Counted from the stretch's first letter, positions 44,809 through 52,387 are shown. The stretch: DNA of 64,000 bases from Arsenophonus sp. aPb (GCF_029873475.1 NZ_CP123499.1:2666001-2730000); one strand, 5' to 3'. Notes: generated from the letters alone by a model not told the origin. Numbers and translations are program-made.

Positions 44809-46920
44809 CTATGGAAGTAATTGGGATATCCGTTTGCGTTTCGGTTTTTCCTGAATTGGTTCAGAAACCATTGCGCCAGGCAAACGTAAATTGGGTTTTT
44901 CTTCTGGTTCAGTTGAGGGAGGCAATAGGCGGTCAGGATTATTATCAATGGCTAACGCTAACGCATTTAACTTCAATCCTAAGTGAAATAAACCGGCTAA
45001 AGCGGCATAAGCATAAACACGACAGTCTAATGCTTCATTTGCTTTGCCAGCTGGAAGCTCCCATACACTGTAACGTTGCCCAGCGGCTTCTTTCATAATT
45101 AATCTTTCAGCAGTCAACTGACTGAAATAGCCCATATCTCTATCTACAGGGAAGTGCATATAGCCAGGACCACTTTCTGCAATGTGTAAACGCGATCTAA
45201 TTGAGTCTTTTGCGGAATTAACGCCAATGATAATCGGTTTGAACTGAGAACGATTTTTCGGTGTTGGACGTTTGTTAGGCCATATAGGAGAACGTTTACC
45301 TCCAGTGGCCGATTCCCCTTTGATTGCCCATATTCTCCTGCCCAATCGCTCTTTAGCAAACTCATAAACCTTTTGCGTATGATTTCCGCCAGAGTCATGA
45401 CAGGCCGCCATAATAGTAAATCCACGGCCATCTGCGCGACGCCAAATCTGCTTTAGATACACATCTAATCTAGCCCAGGGTTCCGCAGTTTCTAGATCCC
45501 CCTCAATGACATCAAAGGCAATAGACCAGCTTTCCTCATCCTTACCCCAACCAACAACTTCAATTTCAAGCCTATCGTTTTGGGTATCAATTCCAGCCGT
45601 CAACACAGCAACACCCATCGGTATTTCTGCGTCATAAACTTCACGTCTGGCAAGCAAGGCATCAATGGGAAGCTTTTTGCCATAATTTGGCCGATGGGGT
45701 AACCCCATTTGGGTATTCCACCACGCAAGTTCTTTGTCAGGATCGCCTTTTGCTTTTAAATACTTTCCTGCAATATCAGACGGTTTATCTTTTTGCCATG
45801 GGCTAAATAGTTTAGATGCCTGATAACCGGCGTGAATATTATCAACGCCATATTTACCACATTCTGGACACCTAGCCCGATACACGGCATGGCGTTCAGA
45901 TTCCGACCATTGCCACACATTATCTACTGCCGTTTCGTCATTGTTATGCCATGCCTGATCATAATCATTCAATGGCGAATGACGGCTGCCACAACATTCA
46001 AAAGGCTTTGTTTGATGCCATCGAATAGTGCGTAATGCCCGTAATCTTTCGCCCTCAGACCAACCCGAACCACAGCTTTCACAGTAAATTAAAGCAAGGT
46101 GAGTCTGGTGTTTCTCTCCCACTTTAGGCCAATGGACATGCTTAAAAAAATCAGGAAATTGGCGGTGACCACAATGAGGGCAAGCCAACGAAGCTCTTCG
46201 CTGATCGGATTCTTGGTAACTTGACGCTATTCGGCTTTCATCCTCAACGGTTGGTGAACAGGCTCTAACCGATAACCAGTTAAGCCCAAATGTAGCTGTT
46301 CGCTCCTCAGCCAATGTAATTGGGTCACCTTCACGGGTAATAGGATATTTATCAACTTCATCGGCAAGTAACACACGAATGGGGCGACGCGCCAAGTTAT
46401 CCGGGCTACCTGCACCGGCTAATGCAAGAAATCCCCCCGGAAATGACTTATACAGTAACGTTTCTTTTGATGTTTTTTGTTTGCTTGCACCAACAATTTT
46501 TCTTAATACAGGTGTTACTCGAATAAGTGGCGTAATCCGTTCTTTTGAAAACTGTTCTGCAGCATCTTCTTTAGGCTGCAATAACAAGATTGGGCAAGGA
46601 TCTAAATGAGAAAAATAACCGAATATATTTTCAAGTAAAGCCGTTTTCATTAACTGGGTACAGCACATAACTGTTATCGTGTGTACACCAGACTCAGTGA
46701 CCGAAAGCATAGGCCCGCGCGCAACTTCAACCGTATCGGTCTGCCAAGAACCTGATGTACTCCCGGCTTCTTTTGCTAATTTTCTATAACGATCTGCCCA
46801 GGCAGGTACGCTAATACGAGGTGGTGGTGTCCATCCTTTTCTAACACTTGCTAATAATCTGTCACGCTTCGTCTGGATTGAATTCAGGCTCCCCGAGGCC
46901 AGTAATATGTTTGTGGACAT
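44809..46920 (-). CDS. Terminase large subunit, lambda gpA family
   Basis: 703 residues of the GpA terminase that pumps and cuts phage DNA. The N-terminal ATPase domain has PAWADRYRKLAKEAGSTSG and VMCCTQLMKTALLENIFGYF (variant Walker A region), with LLLQPKEDAAEQFSKERI and LLADEVDKYP (Walker B) following. The C-terminal nuclease domain contains VLTAGIDTQNDRLEIEVVGWG and later acidic residues. The CxxC pairs around residue 255-300 (CPHCGHRQF, YCESCGSGW) are typical. Length close to lambda A (641) with extra zinc-ribbon sequence. Confidence 0.93.
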   Translation of the reverse strand: MSTNILLASGSLNSIQTKRDRLLASVRKGWTPPPRISVPAWADRYRKLAKEAGSTSGSWQTDTVEVARGPMLSVTESGVHTITVMCCTQLMKTALLENIFGYFSHLDPCPILLLQPKEDAAEQFSKERITPLIRVTPVLRKIVGASKQKTSKETLLYKSFPGGFLALAGAGSPDNLARRPIRVLLADEVDKYPITREGDPITLAEERTATFGLNWLSVRACSPTVEDESRIASSYQESDQRRASLACPHCGHRQFPDFFKHVHWPKVGEKHQTHLALIYCESCGSGWSEGERLRALRTIRWHQTKPFECCGSRHSPLNDYDQAWHNNDETAVDNVWQWSESERHAVYRARCPECGKYGVDNIHAGYQASKLFSPWQKDKPSDIAGKYLKAKGDPDKELAWWNTQMGLPHRPNYGKKLPIDALLARREVYDAEIPMGVAVLTAGIDTQNDRLEIEVVGWGKDEESWSIAFDVIEGDLETAEPWARLDVYLKQIWRRADGRGFTIMAACHDSGGNHTQKVYEFAKERLGRRIWAIKGESATGGKRSPIWPNKRPTPKNRSQFKPIIIGVNSAKDSIRSRLHIAESGPGYMHFPVDRDMGYFSQLTAERLIMKEAAGQRYSVWELPAGKANEALDCRVYAYAALAGLFHLGLKLNALALAIDNNPDRLLPPSTEPEEKPNLRLPGAMVSEPIQEKPKRKRISQLLP

Positions 46921-47419
46921 GTTCGATTAACACCTCAGTCATCCTGTCAGCCGGAACGTCCAAGTCAGCAGCCATAATGGCTGCAACCCGAGCTGGCCAA
47001 TTCATCCAAGCATCACGCTGCTTTCTGAATTCAGCAAACAAGATTGATTCTGCAACTGCAAGCTCAACCAGTTGTCCATCCTCTTTTTCATATTCCAGTT
47101 TTGTGAGTAATGCGAGATAGTTTTCCTTTATTCTTCTTGCCTCATCAAATGACATATCCGCACCAATTTCACGGATTAACCTTTCAGCCGTTTGGGTTGG
47201 CGATTCATCAACCCATTCGCTGATTGGCGGCTGTTTTACTTTTTTCGCTTTTGGCTTGGCTTCTGATCCAGAAGATGATTTTCGATACCGTTCAATATTT
47301 GCATTTGAGGCATCAACATCAATTTCGTCACCATTCATAACCAGCCATCCCCGCGACTTCCATGCGGTAATGGTTTTACGGCTGACACCATGGAGTTTTG
47401 CAAAATCTGACTGATTCAT
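46862..47419 (-). CDS. Terminase small subunit, Nu1-like
   Basis: About 185 residues. MNQSDFAKLHGVSRKTITAWKSRGWL is a winged helix-turn-helix as in lambda Nu1, which binds cosB. The middle is helical and basic, and the C-terminal half (EYEKEDGQLVELAVAESILFAEFRKQRDA in outline) is a coiled segment that binds the large subunit. The gene overlaps terminase large by 59 bases. I start at ATG 47419; a start 12 codons earlier would run into the repeat array upstream. Confidence 0.88.
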   Translation of the reverse strand: MNQSDFAKLHGVSRKTITAWKSRGWLVMNGDEIDVDASNANIERYRKSSSGSEAKPKAKKVKQPPISEWVDESPTQTAERLIREIGADMSFDEARRIKENYLALLTKLEYEKEDGQLVELAVAESILFAEFRKQRDAWMNWPARVAAIMAADLDVPADRMTEVLIEHVHKHITGLGEPEFNPDEA

Positions 47420-47422
47420 GTT

Positions 47423-47582
47423 GTTACCCTGAATGTTACTTCGGCTGTTACCCAAAGTGTTACCCTATTGCAAAGGTAACAGCTCAGGTAACACGCCCTG
47501 AAGTAACCATGATTATTTTTTATTGTTTAAATTCAAAAAGATAAATTAAAAATCGAAAAATCCGAGGTGTTACCTGTTACCC
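47423..47582. repeat. GTTACC repeat array, candidate cosB
   Basis: Within 160 bases the hexamer GTTACC occurs five times in one orientation (47423, 47447, 47459, 47569, 47576; four of them as GTTACCC) and twice inverted as GGTAAC (47475, 47487), with a further related AGTAAC. The array ends four bases before the Nu1-like start. In lambda the small terminase binds R repeats at exactly this place. Confidence 0.6.
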
Positions 47583-47611
47583 AAATTTCAAAATTTTTTA
47601 GCTAGTGAAAC

Positions 47612-47622
47612 CGCACGGTGCG
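47612..47622. other. Candidate cosN dyad
   Basis: CGCACGGTGCG is a perfect 5-bp dyad around one base, GC-rich in an AT-rich setting. It lies between the end of the upstream gene and the GTTACC array. The order dyad, repeats, Nu1 copies the cosN-cosB-Nu1 order of lambda; cleavage there is inference. Confidence 0.35.
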
Positions 47623-47633
47623 CAATGCCCGTG

Positions 47634-48311
47634 TTACATATTTTCACCAGGAAGGACCCAAAACATAATTAAGGCCGTTTTGATTGCTTCATTAAATGCA
47701 CGACTAATTTCCTGTGGTAATAGTGCCTTAGCCATTTTTTGTGCTCTGTCTTGATAACCCAATACCGGTTCAACCGGCAGTGCGTCACCAAATCGAATCA
47801 GCAATTTAGGTGCCCGCTGTTTTTGTCTTGCTCTGCGGCTACCATTCGGTGAACGTTTTAAACGTTTTTTATTCTTTTTCCCTTTCTTGGCTTTTCTACG
47901 TTGCCATACGCCACTAACGCCATTGACTTCACCAATAAACACATTATCTTTGCTTTTTAACTGACTTAATTTATTTCGCGGTAAATTACCGTATTTATTG
48001 AGTTTGACATTTTTAGGATTCAACAGGGCTGAACTGTTAAGTTTATGAACGCCCCCTACTTCAAATGGTTCAAGATAGCTGGCAGCAATATCACGAACAA
48101 AAACGTTTGCCCGTAAATTATCTTTACGCGCACCTTTAGAGCCCACCGATTTAATCGTAAAAGGCGTCGGATTTTCTAAATTTCGTTGTAATGCGACCTT
48201 TTGCGCCTGTTCTATTTTTCTCACCACCCGTGTCATAGCCTGAGCAGTGGCAAAAGGGATTTGCTTACGGAGAGTGCTCAACTTTTTGGATAGATCATTA
48301 AGGTTAGGCAT
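47634..48311 (-). CDS. Basic phage protein, possibly gpZ-like minor tail/completion protein
   Basis: 225 residues, strongly basic in the middle (RRKAKKGKKNKKRLKRSPNG). The N-terminal LNDLSKKLSTLRKQIPFATAQAMTRVVRKI and a C-terminal LPQEISRAFNEAIKTAL recall the lambda gpZ group, but its place upstream of terminase is unusual for a tail gene. It ends next to the putative cos site. I regard the family as tentative. Confidence 0.45.
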   Translation of the reverse strand: MPNLNDLSKKLSTLRKQIPFATAQAMTRVVRKIEQAQKVALQRNLENPTPFTIKSVGSKGARKDNLRANVFVRDIAASYLEPFEVGGVHKLNSSALLNPKNVKLNKYGNLPRNKLSQLKSKDNVFIGEVNGVSGVWQRRKAKKGKKNKKRLKRSPNGSRRARQKQRAPKLLIRFGDALPVEPVLGYQDRAQKMAKALLPQEISRAFNEAIKTALIMFWVLPGENM

Positions 48312-48330
48312 AACGCAGTCTCATAAAAAA

Positions 48331-48350
48331 ACCACCCGTAGGTGGTATTT
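48331..48350. terminator. Bidirectional hairpin upstream of the basic phage gene
   Basis: ACCACC CGTA GGTGGT with an A tract on the left and ATTTTT on the right separates the moron region from the packaging operon. Late transcription entering leftwards would need Q-type antitermination to pass it. Confidence 0.6.
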
Positions 48351-48405
48351 TTAGTCTGGTATAAATTGAAAGTTTTTGTTTAATCTATAGCAGATAATTT
48401 CTTAT

Positions 48406-48585
48406 ACCAATTAGTGTAAAAACTAATATAAAAAATTAAAAAAACTCCATTTGTAACATTTTATTGTATTTACAAAAATGTTATTCCATTGTTAATTATA
48501 ATAATTAATATTACTACTGTTTTTTATTGTTTTATATTTTAAGGGTAAATCATGAAATTATTATTTAAGACATTAACTATTTTCT
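48406..48585 (+). repeat. Leader repeat A, copy 1 (upstream of secreted protein 1)
   Basis: About 180 bases that align with 49532-49708, covering promoter, leader and the first codons. Both contain ATATAAAAAATTAAAAAAA, a long AT-rich run and TTTATATTTTAAGG before the ATG. Confidence 0.65.
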
Positions 48586-48794
48586 TACTTCTAGGAGTTA
48601 GCTTTCTTTCTTTAGCTGACGCAAATTTAGGGTCAGCATCTATAGCTAAAGCAACTTTAAAGACAATATCTTTAGCTGACGCAAATTTAAGCTCAGCATC
48701 TTTAGCTGAAGCAAAGTTGTGTGAAGTAAAGCTTATATTAGATCCTGAAACTAAACTTGAAAAATATGAAGTAATTTCTGGGACTTGCAGGTAG
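48552..48794 (+). CDS. Small secreted protein 1 of a four-member prophage family
   Basis: 80 residues. The first 22 form a signal peptide (MKLLFKTLTIFLLLGVSFLSLA), nearly the same as in three other genes nearby. The mature part carries two 20-residue tandem units with ADANL and ASLAEAKL steps, resembling pentapeptide repeats. They are encoded by an exact 60-base period. It ends with two cysteines 21 residues apart (AKLCEVK and SGTCR). AAGGGTAA precedes the ATG. No known family is recognised; export to the periplasm or outside is predicted. Confidence 0.6.
   Translation: MKLLFKTLTIFLLLGVSFLSLADANLGSASIAKATLKTISLADANLSSASLAEAKLCEVKLILDPETKLEKYEVISGTCR
48609..48720 (+). repeat. 60-base tandem duplication inside secreted protein 1
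   Basis: The segment starting TCTTTAGCTGACGCAAATTT at 48609 is repeated exactly 60 bases later at 48669 with a few substitutions, giving the duplicated 20-residue unit. Confidence 0.8.
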
Positions 48795-48960
48795 TAACAG
48801 AAGGGATCTGTTTACACAGACGACACAACCCTCTGATAAGATCATCAAGAATAGCCATAACACACCGTCAGCTAATTTTGGCCTCTTATAAAGAAACTTT
48901 GTAAGCCACATATATAGCCGGCGGTAATTTACTTTCATCTAACCAGCCATTAACCGTTCA

Positions 48961-49293
48961 TCAATTCATTACCATGTCACGAAATGTATTATAAACCTGT
49001 ATTTCAAATTCTGGTTTTATCCATGCCGCATAGCGAATAGCAACAAGTTCTAGCCGCCATACACCATGGGAGCATTCACCATTATTTACAACCACCGCAG
49101 GACAATTTTGTCCTGCGCTTAATACTTGAACAAATTTTTTAATCTGTGAACTTCTCATAAATTTGCTTGGCTTTTGAGATTCTGCGGCTTCACCTTTTCT
49201 TACTGCTGCCGCATGCAAATCATTAAGACTATAGCGCCCTTCTTCATCAACTCTAACAGCAATGCCATAAATATTTACTTTTGGATATTTCAT
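48961..49293 (-). CDS. KilA-N domain antirepressor-type protein (short)
   Basis: 110 residues forming a KilA-N DNA-binding domain: VDEEGRYSLNDLHAAAVRKG, KPSKFMRSSQIKKFVQVL, then GVWRLELVAIRYAAWIKPEFEIQVYNTF, the usual KilA-N end. The C-terminal domain found in longer antirepressors is absent. It is divergent from secreted protein 2, and a long stem-loop lies in its leader (49315-49382). Probably a phage regulator that counters repressors or alters late expression. Confidence 0.8.
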   Translation of the reverse strand: MKYPKVNIYGIAVRVDEEGRYSLNDLHAAAVRKGEAAESQKPSKFMRSSQIKKFVQVLSAGQNCPAVVVNNGECSHGVWRLELVAIRYAAWIKPEFEIQVYNTFRDMVMN

Positions 49294-49674
49294 GATGCTA
49301 ACCTTTCAAAAAAGAGACCTCAGCTTACACAGAACGCACAGACCCCGAACGCATCATGATTGACTGACGTTCTCTGAGGTCTATTTTGTGAATTGTCTCG
49401 GGTTTATTTAGATGCGCGGTGAGTGCGCAGTGAAATGTAACTACTTGAATTTATTCCGATATGGGAGTTAATTCTCTTAATATTTGTTAATTGATAGTTT
49501 TGTATTTGATATCGTTCAAATGACCTTTAACACCAACTGTGTAAAAACTTATATAAAAAATTAAAAAAATTTTATTTATAAGATTTTATTTTTTTACAAA
49601 AACATCATTGTTTTGTTAAATGAAAATGTTAATACTGTTACTGTTTTTGTTATTTTATATTTTAAGGATAAATT
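49294..49674. other. Divergent regulatory region of KilA-N and secreted protein 2
   Basis: 381 bases holding the KilA-N leader stem, a TGCGCAGTGAAAT-type element shared with the other modules and leader repeat A copy 2. No gene is seen in it. Confidence 0.5.
49315..49382 (-). promoter_or_regulatory. Long leader stem of the KilA-N gene
   Basis: AGACCTCAG (49315-49323) pairs perfectly with CTGAGGTCT (49374-49382), enclosing 50 bases. On the minus strand the 3' arm is followed by CTTTTTT and then the KilA-N start, so it could attenuate transcription. The same architecture with other sequences occurs at 50553 and 51834. Confidence 0.55.
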
Positions 49675-49708
49675 ATGAAATTATTATTCAAGACGTTAAC
49701 TATTACCT
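49532..49708 (+). repeat. Leader repeat A, copy 2 (upstream of secreted protein 2)
   Basis: Aligns with 48406-48585, including the AAAAACTTATATAAAAAATT stretch and the TTTATATTTTAAGG ribosome site region, and continues into the first codons. Confidence 0.65.
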
Positions 49709-49926
49709 CTCTTTTTGCGATTAGCAGCTTTTCGGCTGCCAACACTAATACACTCGAAATTAATCCTAAATGCTATGGGTCTCCTAGTAATATGGGATCA
49801 ACACGAGAGGAGAGACACCAATGGTATCAGGTTAACTGCGCAGAGGCTCTACCAAATGGCCCTATAAGATCTCGGGATCCCCAAAAAGCCACAACAAACG
49901 ATGACATAATTTTTCCAAAAGATTAA
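49675..49926 (+). CDS. Small secreted protein 2 of the prophage family
   Basis: 83 residues with a signal peptide (MKLLFKTLTITSLFAISSFS, cleavage probably after SAA or nearby) and a mature part of about 60 residues. It has two cysteines (NPKCYGS and QVNCAEAL) and a hydrophilic, disorder-like C terminus (RSRDPQKATTNDD). Only the signal peptide resembles its relatives. AAGGATAA precedes the ATG. It is divergent from the KilA-N gene and converges on the first Rz/Rz1 copy. Function unknown. Confidence 0.6.
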   Translation: MKLLFKTLTITSLFAISSFSAANTNTLEINPKCYGSPSNMGSTREERHQWYQVNCAEALPNGPIRSRDPQKATTNDDIIFPKD

Positions 49927-50240
49927 TTCTTTAACTTATAAACCTCCCGTACCCTTTCTCTTAGCGCCAAATACTGCGCTTCTAAGGTTTCGAGCTGACG
50001 TCTGAGACGGAGATAATTTCGCCGAGCGTCAGGCGCCAGTTCGGTGGATCTTGCATCATCCAGGCTGGTGGTGGCGGTGGTAATATTGTCGGACTTTGCA
50101 CACACCGCTTTGACATACAACCGCTTAGTGCCATTATGCAGATCGTCAGTAAGCCTGGTAATTTCAGCTTTGGCATGATTAAGTTCCTGTGTCCGTTTAG
50201 TATCCAGTTGATGCAGTAATTTGACTTCTTTTAAAATAAA
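49923..50240 (-). pseudogene. 5'-truncated Rz (spanin) copy 1
   Basis: The C-terminal part of an Rz inner-membrane spanin: LKEVKLLHQLDTKR, then the region YVKAVCAKSDNITTATTSL and a charged coil (RRQLETLEAQYLALRERV). Upstream of LKEVK the similarity to the copy at 52388-52852 stops abruptly and the frame meets a stop without a start. The membrane anchor is missing, so this copy cannot make a normal Rz. Confidence 0.7.
49982..50176 (-). CDS. Rz1 outer-membrane spanin lipoprotein, copy 1
   Basis: 64 residues read in another frame inside Rz. A lipoprotein signal ends in the lipobox ALSGC (about residue 20). A proline-rich linker (SPTILPPPPPAWMM) follows, the usual Rz1 makeup. With Rz it would fuse inner and outer membranes during lysis. 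The embedded Rz1 is intact although its Rz host frame is truncated. Confidence 0.75.
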   Translation of the reverse strand: MPKLKLPGLLTICIMALSGCMSKRCVQSPTILPPPPPAWMMQDPPNWRLTLGEIISVSDVSSKP

Positions 50241-50301
50241 CTTAAGCCAAAATAATCCTATCTATCAATATGGATAGATAACAAATAGTTATTTGGCTAA
50301 G

Positions 50302-50540
50302 TTAAATGAATAATTAAATTTGCTGCCACCTTTAACAATTTTAACTGGATGATTTTTGACCGAAGCAGGAATTCCGTCTTCGCTTATAATTTCAACAATA
50401 AGATTTTTTGTCTGATCACTCTCAAGCCAATATTGTGGTCGATGCTTATTTAGAGCGCCAGATGCCTGATGGATATCATTTAATCTATAACGACCTTGAT
50501 TGTCTTGTTGATTTCAGTATTAACTATAATTAATTTCATT
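50302..50540 (-). pseudogene. KilA-N domain remnant, module 2
   Basis: Frame fragments of a second KilA-N gene: GRYRLNDIHQASGALNKHRPQY, WLESDQTKNLIVEII, then a C-terminal piece. A one-base shift near 50505 separates the start (MKLIIVNTE) from the domain, and the end runs into the Rz copy 1 junction. It lies opposite secreted protein 3, repeating the module seen at 49.0-49.9 kb. Confidence 0.65.
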
Positions 50541-50552
50541 ACGTATCCTTAG

Positions 50553-50633
50553 AGAAAGTGAACCTGTCCGCACAGAAAAGCCGCCCACAGATTGCTCGCC
50601 AGCATTAGCGACAATTCTTCAGGTACACTTTCT
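50553..50633 (-). promoter_or_regulatory. Long leader stem of the module 2 KilA-N remnant
   Basis: AGAAAGTGAACCTG (50553-50566) pairs with CAGGTACACTTTCT (50620-50633) at 13 of 14 positions, enclosing 53 bases. Position and size match the stems at 49315 and 51834, although the arms differ in sequence. Confidence 0.6.
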
Positions 50634-50685
50634 GTAAGGTTCTGTGTTTTATTGATTACGCGTGCGTTGCGTAGTGGAATTGAGC

Positions 50686-50806
50686 GATATTTGGAAATAG
50701 AATCAACAAAATATGTTGATTAATTGTTAATTAAAGGATTTAATTAATAATGATTTTTATTTACCATTGTAGGATAAATTATGAAATCATTATTCAAAAC
50801 ATTGAC
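50686..50806 (+). repeat. Leader repeat B, copy 1 (upstream of secreted protein 3)
   Basis: About 120 bases that align with 51986-52105. Shared parts are CAAAATATGTTGAT, AATTAATAAT and GATAAATTATGAAATCATT, running into the coding region. Confidence 0.65.
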
Positions 50807-50987
50807 TGTTGCGTCACTTTTAGGATTAAGTTCTTTTTCATTCGCTCAAGATGGAAACACATCCGATAACAAAACTGTTTTTGGTAAAGCAGTTCTTCCA
50901 ACAGATCCTAATACAGGGTGGGGCGATTTAGATAAATGCTTTACAGATGAAAATGGCAAAAAACACTGCATTGAATTAAGAATGTAA
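50781..50987 (+). CDS. Small secreted protein 3 of the prophage family
   Basis: 68 residues. The signal peptide MKSLFKTLTVASLLGLSSFS is followed by a likely FAQ cleavage region. The mature part is about 45 residues and ends DKCFTDENGKKHCIELRM, two cysteines around a DENG turn. Secreted protein 4 has the same C-(x)n-DENG-x2-HC pattern, so 3 and 4 form one subfamily. AGGATAA precedes the ATG. No known toxin or effector is recognised. Confidence 0.6.
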   Translation: MKSLFKTLTVASLLGLSSFSFAQDGNTSDNKTVFGKAVLPTDPNTGWGDLDKCFTDENGKKHCIELRM

Positions 50988-51036
50988 AACCAATCATACC
51001 TCTTCTTAATATGAAGGGGTCATCACAAATCTACCG

Positions 51037-51234
51037 CTATTTTACTGAATTTCTTCCCGCCCACTTTTTAGCTACATCCAGACAGTTAGCCATCATTTTA
51101 CCGCGTTGAGTTGATTTGGATTGTCGATAGTATCTGATAGCTTCATTTGTTGCTGTTGCGGCTATTGATGAAGAAAAGCCGAGCTTTATTAACTCGGCCT
51201 TGACGTTTTTCTCAATGAACTGTTCGTGATTCAT
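51037..51234 (-). CDS. Small helical phage protein, unknown
   Basis: 65 residues (NHEQFIEKNVKAELIKLGFS at the start), basic C-terminal half, no cysteine or membrane segment. Its ATG overlaps the stop of the BRO-type antirepressor gene (ATGA), so the two are translated together. I have seen similar short basic proteins annotated only as phage hypothetical proteins. Confidence 0.6.
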   Translation of the reverse strand: MNHEQFIEKNVKAELIKLGFSSSIAATATNEAIRYYRQSKSTQRGKMMANCLDVAKKWAGRNSVK

Positions 51235-51814
51235 GCAGGGCTTTCTCCGTCACGGAAATCGCCCAAGTCAGGTATAGTAAGTTGTGTTAGTTTTAGCGCT
51301 AAAGCAGTTGCTTCTTTTACCGTCTTAATATCTCTTTTCCGCTGAGCTAATAAACCACTTCCCTTTTGCCCTCTATGCTTGAATGATGCTTTATCAAAAA
51401 CTGCTATTGAGTCATGTATTTTTTGTCCTGTCAGATCCGTTAGTGAATTGATATCAAGAACGCCAACTTCAACATTTGACTCTTTTCAACCAGATCAAGC
51501 AGCCATATTCTTAAGTCTTTTGCTACTTTTGTTCGTGAAAACATACCGATCAGATAGGCACCCCGCAGTGAATATAATCTGACATCTGATAAAAGCTTAT
51601 CGTAACCTATTGATTTATCCGAAGTCCTCACTTTGACTACAATACTCATGCTATCAGTAAACTCATCTTTATGTCTGTTATACAGATTAGCTACTTTCTT
51701 ACTGTCTTTGTATTCAAGCAATTTTGCTAAATGTTCACCGGTAAACCATATCTTATTATCGTCATTATTAAAGGGAACAATATGATGTGTTTTAAATGTT
51801 AATACATTACTCAT
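51231..51814 (-). pseudogene. BRO-N/antirepressor gene with one-base frameshift
   Basis: From ATG 51814 the N-terminal part is a BRO-N domain (IWFTGEHLAKLLEYKDSKKVANLYNRHKDEF, LYSLRGAYLIGMFSRT in outline). After LLDLVEK the frame shifts at the run 51483-51486, and the other frame continues ESNVEVGVLDINSLTDLTG to a stop that overlaps the next gene. One extra A would restore a protein of about 194 residues. It lies opposite secreted protein 4, repeating the antirepressor/secreted-protein module. Confidence 0.7.
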
Positions 51815-51833
51815 GATGTCTTCCTTACTTAGA

Positions 51834-51909
51834 TAATGAACCTTTGCCACATAGGAAACCAGCCCATCGAAGTGACATCAGCAAAACTGATTACCTCAAA
51901 GGCTCATTA
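51834..51909 (-). promoter_or_regulatory. Long leader stem of the BRO-N antirepressor gene
   Basis: TAATGAACCTTTG (51834-51846) pairs with CAAAGGCTCATTA (51897-51909) at 12 of 13 positions, enclosing 50 bases, about 20 bases before the ATG at 51814. Confidence 0.6.
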
Positions 51910-51985
51910 CCTAAATAACGGGTTCGATGTTTGAATGAATTAAGCGCATGTGGTACGCAGTGAAATTAAACGACATCGGGATTCC

Positions 51986-52105
51986 GATATCTGGGAATAG
52001 AATTCACAAAATATGTTGATAATATGTTAAAAATATACTTCAATTAATAATAGTTTCATTCAATATTGGAGAATAAATTATGAAATCATTATTCAATACA
52101 TTTGC
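51986..52105 (+). repeat. Leader repeat B, copy 2 (upstream of secreted protein 4)
   Basis: Aligns with 50686-50806, with CACAAAATATGTTGATAA near the start and GAATAAATTATGAAATCATT at the start codon. Confidence 0.65.
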
Positions 52106-52253
52106 TGTTTTATTTCTGATAGTAATAAGTAATTTTACTGCTTTGACTTCAGCTAAAAGTAATGGAGCATTACATTATGGTGATTGCAAAGTCAAAAATG
52201 GGAAAATATGTTGTTATGATGAAAATGGTCAGGAACATTGCAGACCAAAGTAA
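52080..52253 (+). CDS. Small secreted protein 4 of the prophage family
   Basis: 57 residues, below the usual cut-off for gene calling. The signal peptide MKSLFNTFAVLFLIVISNFT is followed by a short mature part with four cysteines: GDCKVKNGKICCYDENGQEHC. The DENG..HC end is shared with secreted protein 3. GGAGAATAA precedes the ATG. Two disulphides are plausible. It is divergent from the BRO-N gene and converges on Rz copy 2. Confidence 0.6.
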   Translation: MKSLFNTFAVLFLIVISNFTALTSAKSNGALHYGDCKVKNGKICCYDENGQEHCRPK

Positions 52254-52387
52254 CTTTATTTACTTCCTATTAATCATTGATATTTTTTAGTCCAATTTTG
52301 TAATTGGAGAAATTTTTCGCTGATTTTTAAAGTGTCTTATTTTTTGCCTGTGCGAGATTTACCGCATTGGAAAATCTATTAACTATA

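Noticed and set aside
44802..44948. N-terminal extension of the gpW frame
   Set aside because: It lies inside the terminase gene, is unlike gpW, and the better ribosome site supports the start at 44801.
48406..52105. Repeated leader segments considered as a CRISPR-like or transposon-end array
   Set aside because: Spacing is irregular, the repeats are 120-180 bases long and each leads into a gene; no regular spacers, no transposase and no terminal inverted repeats.
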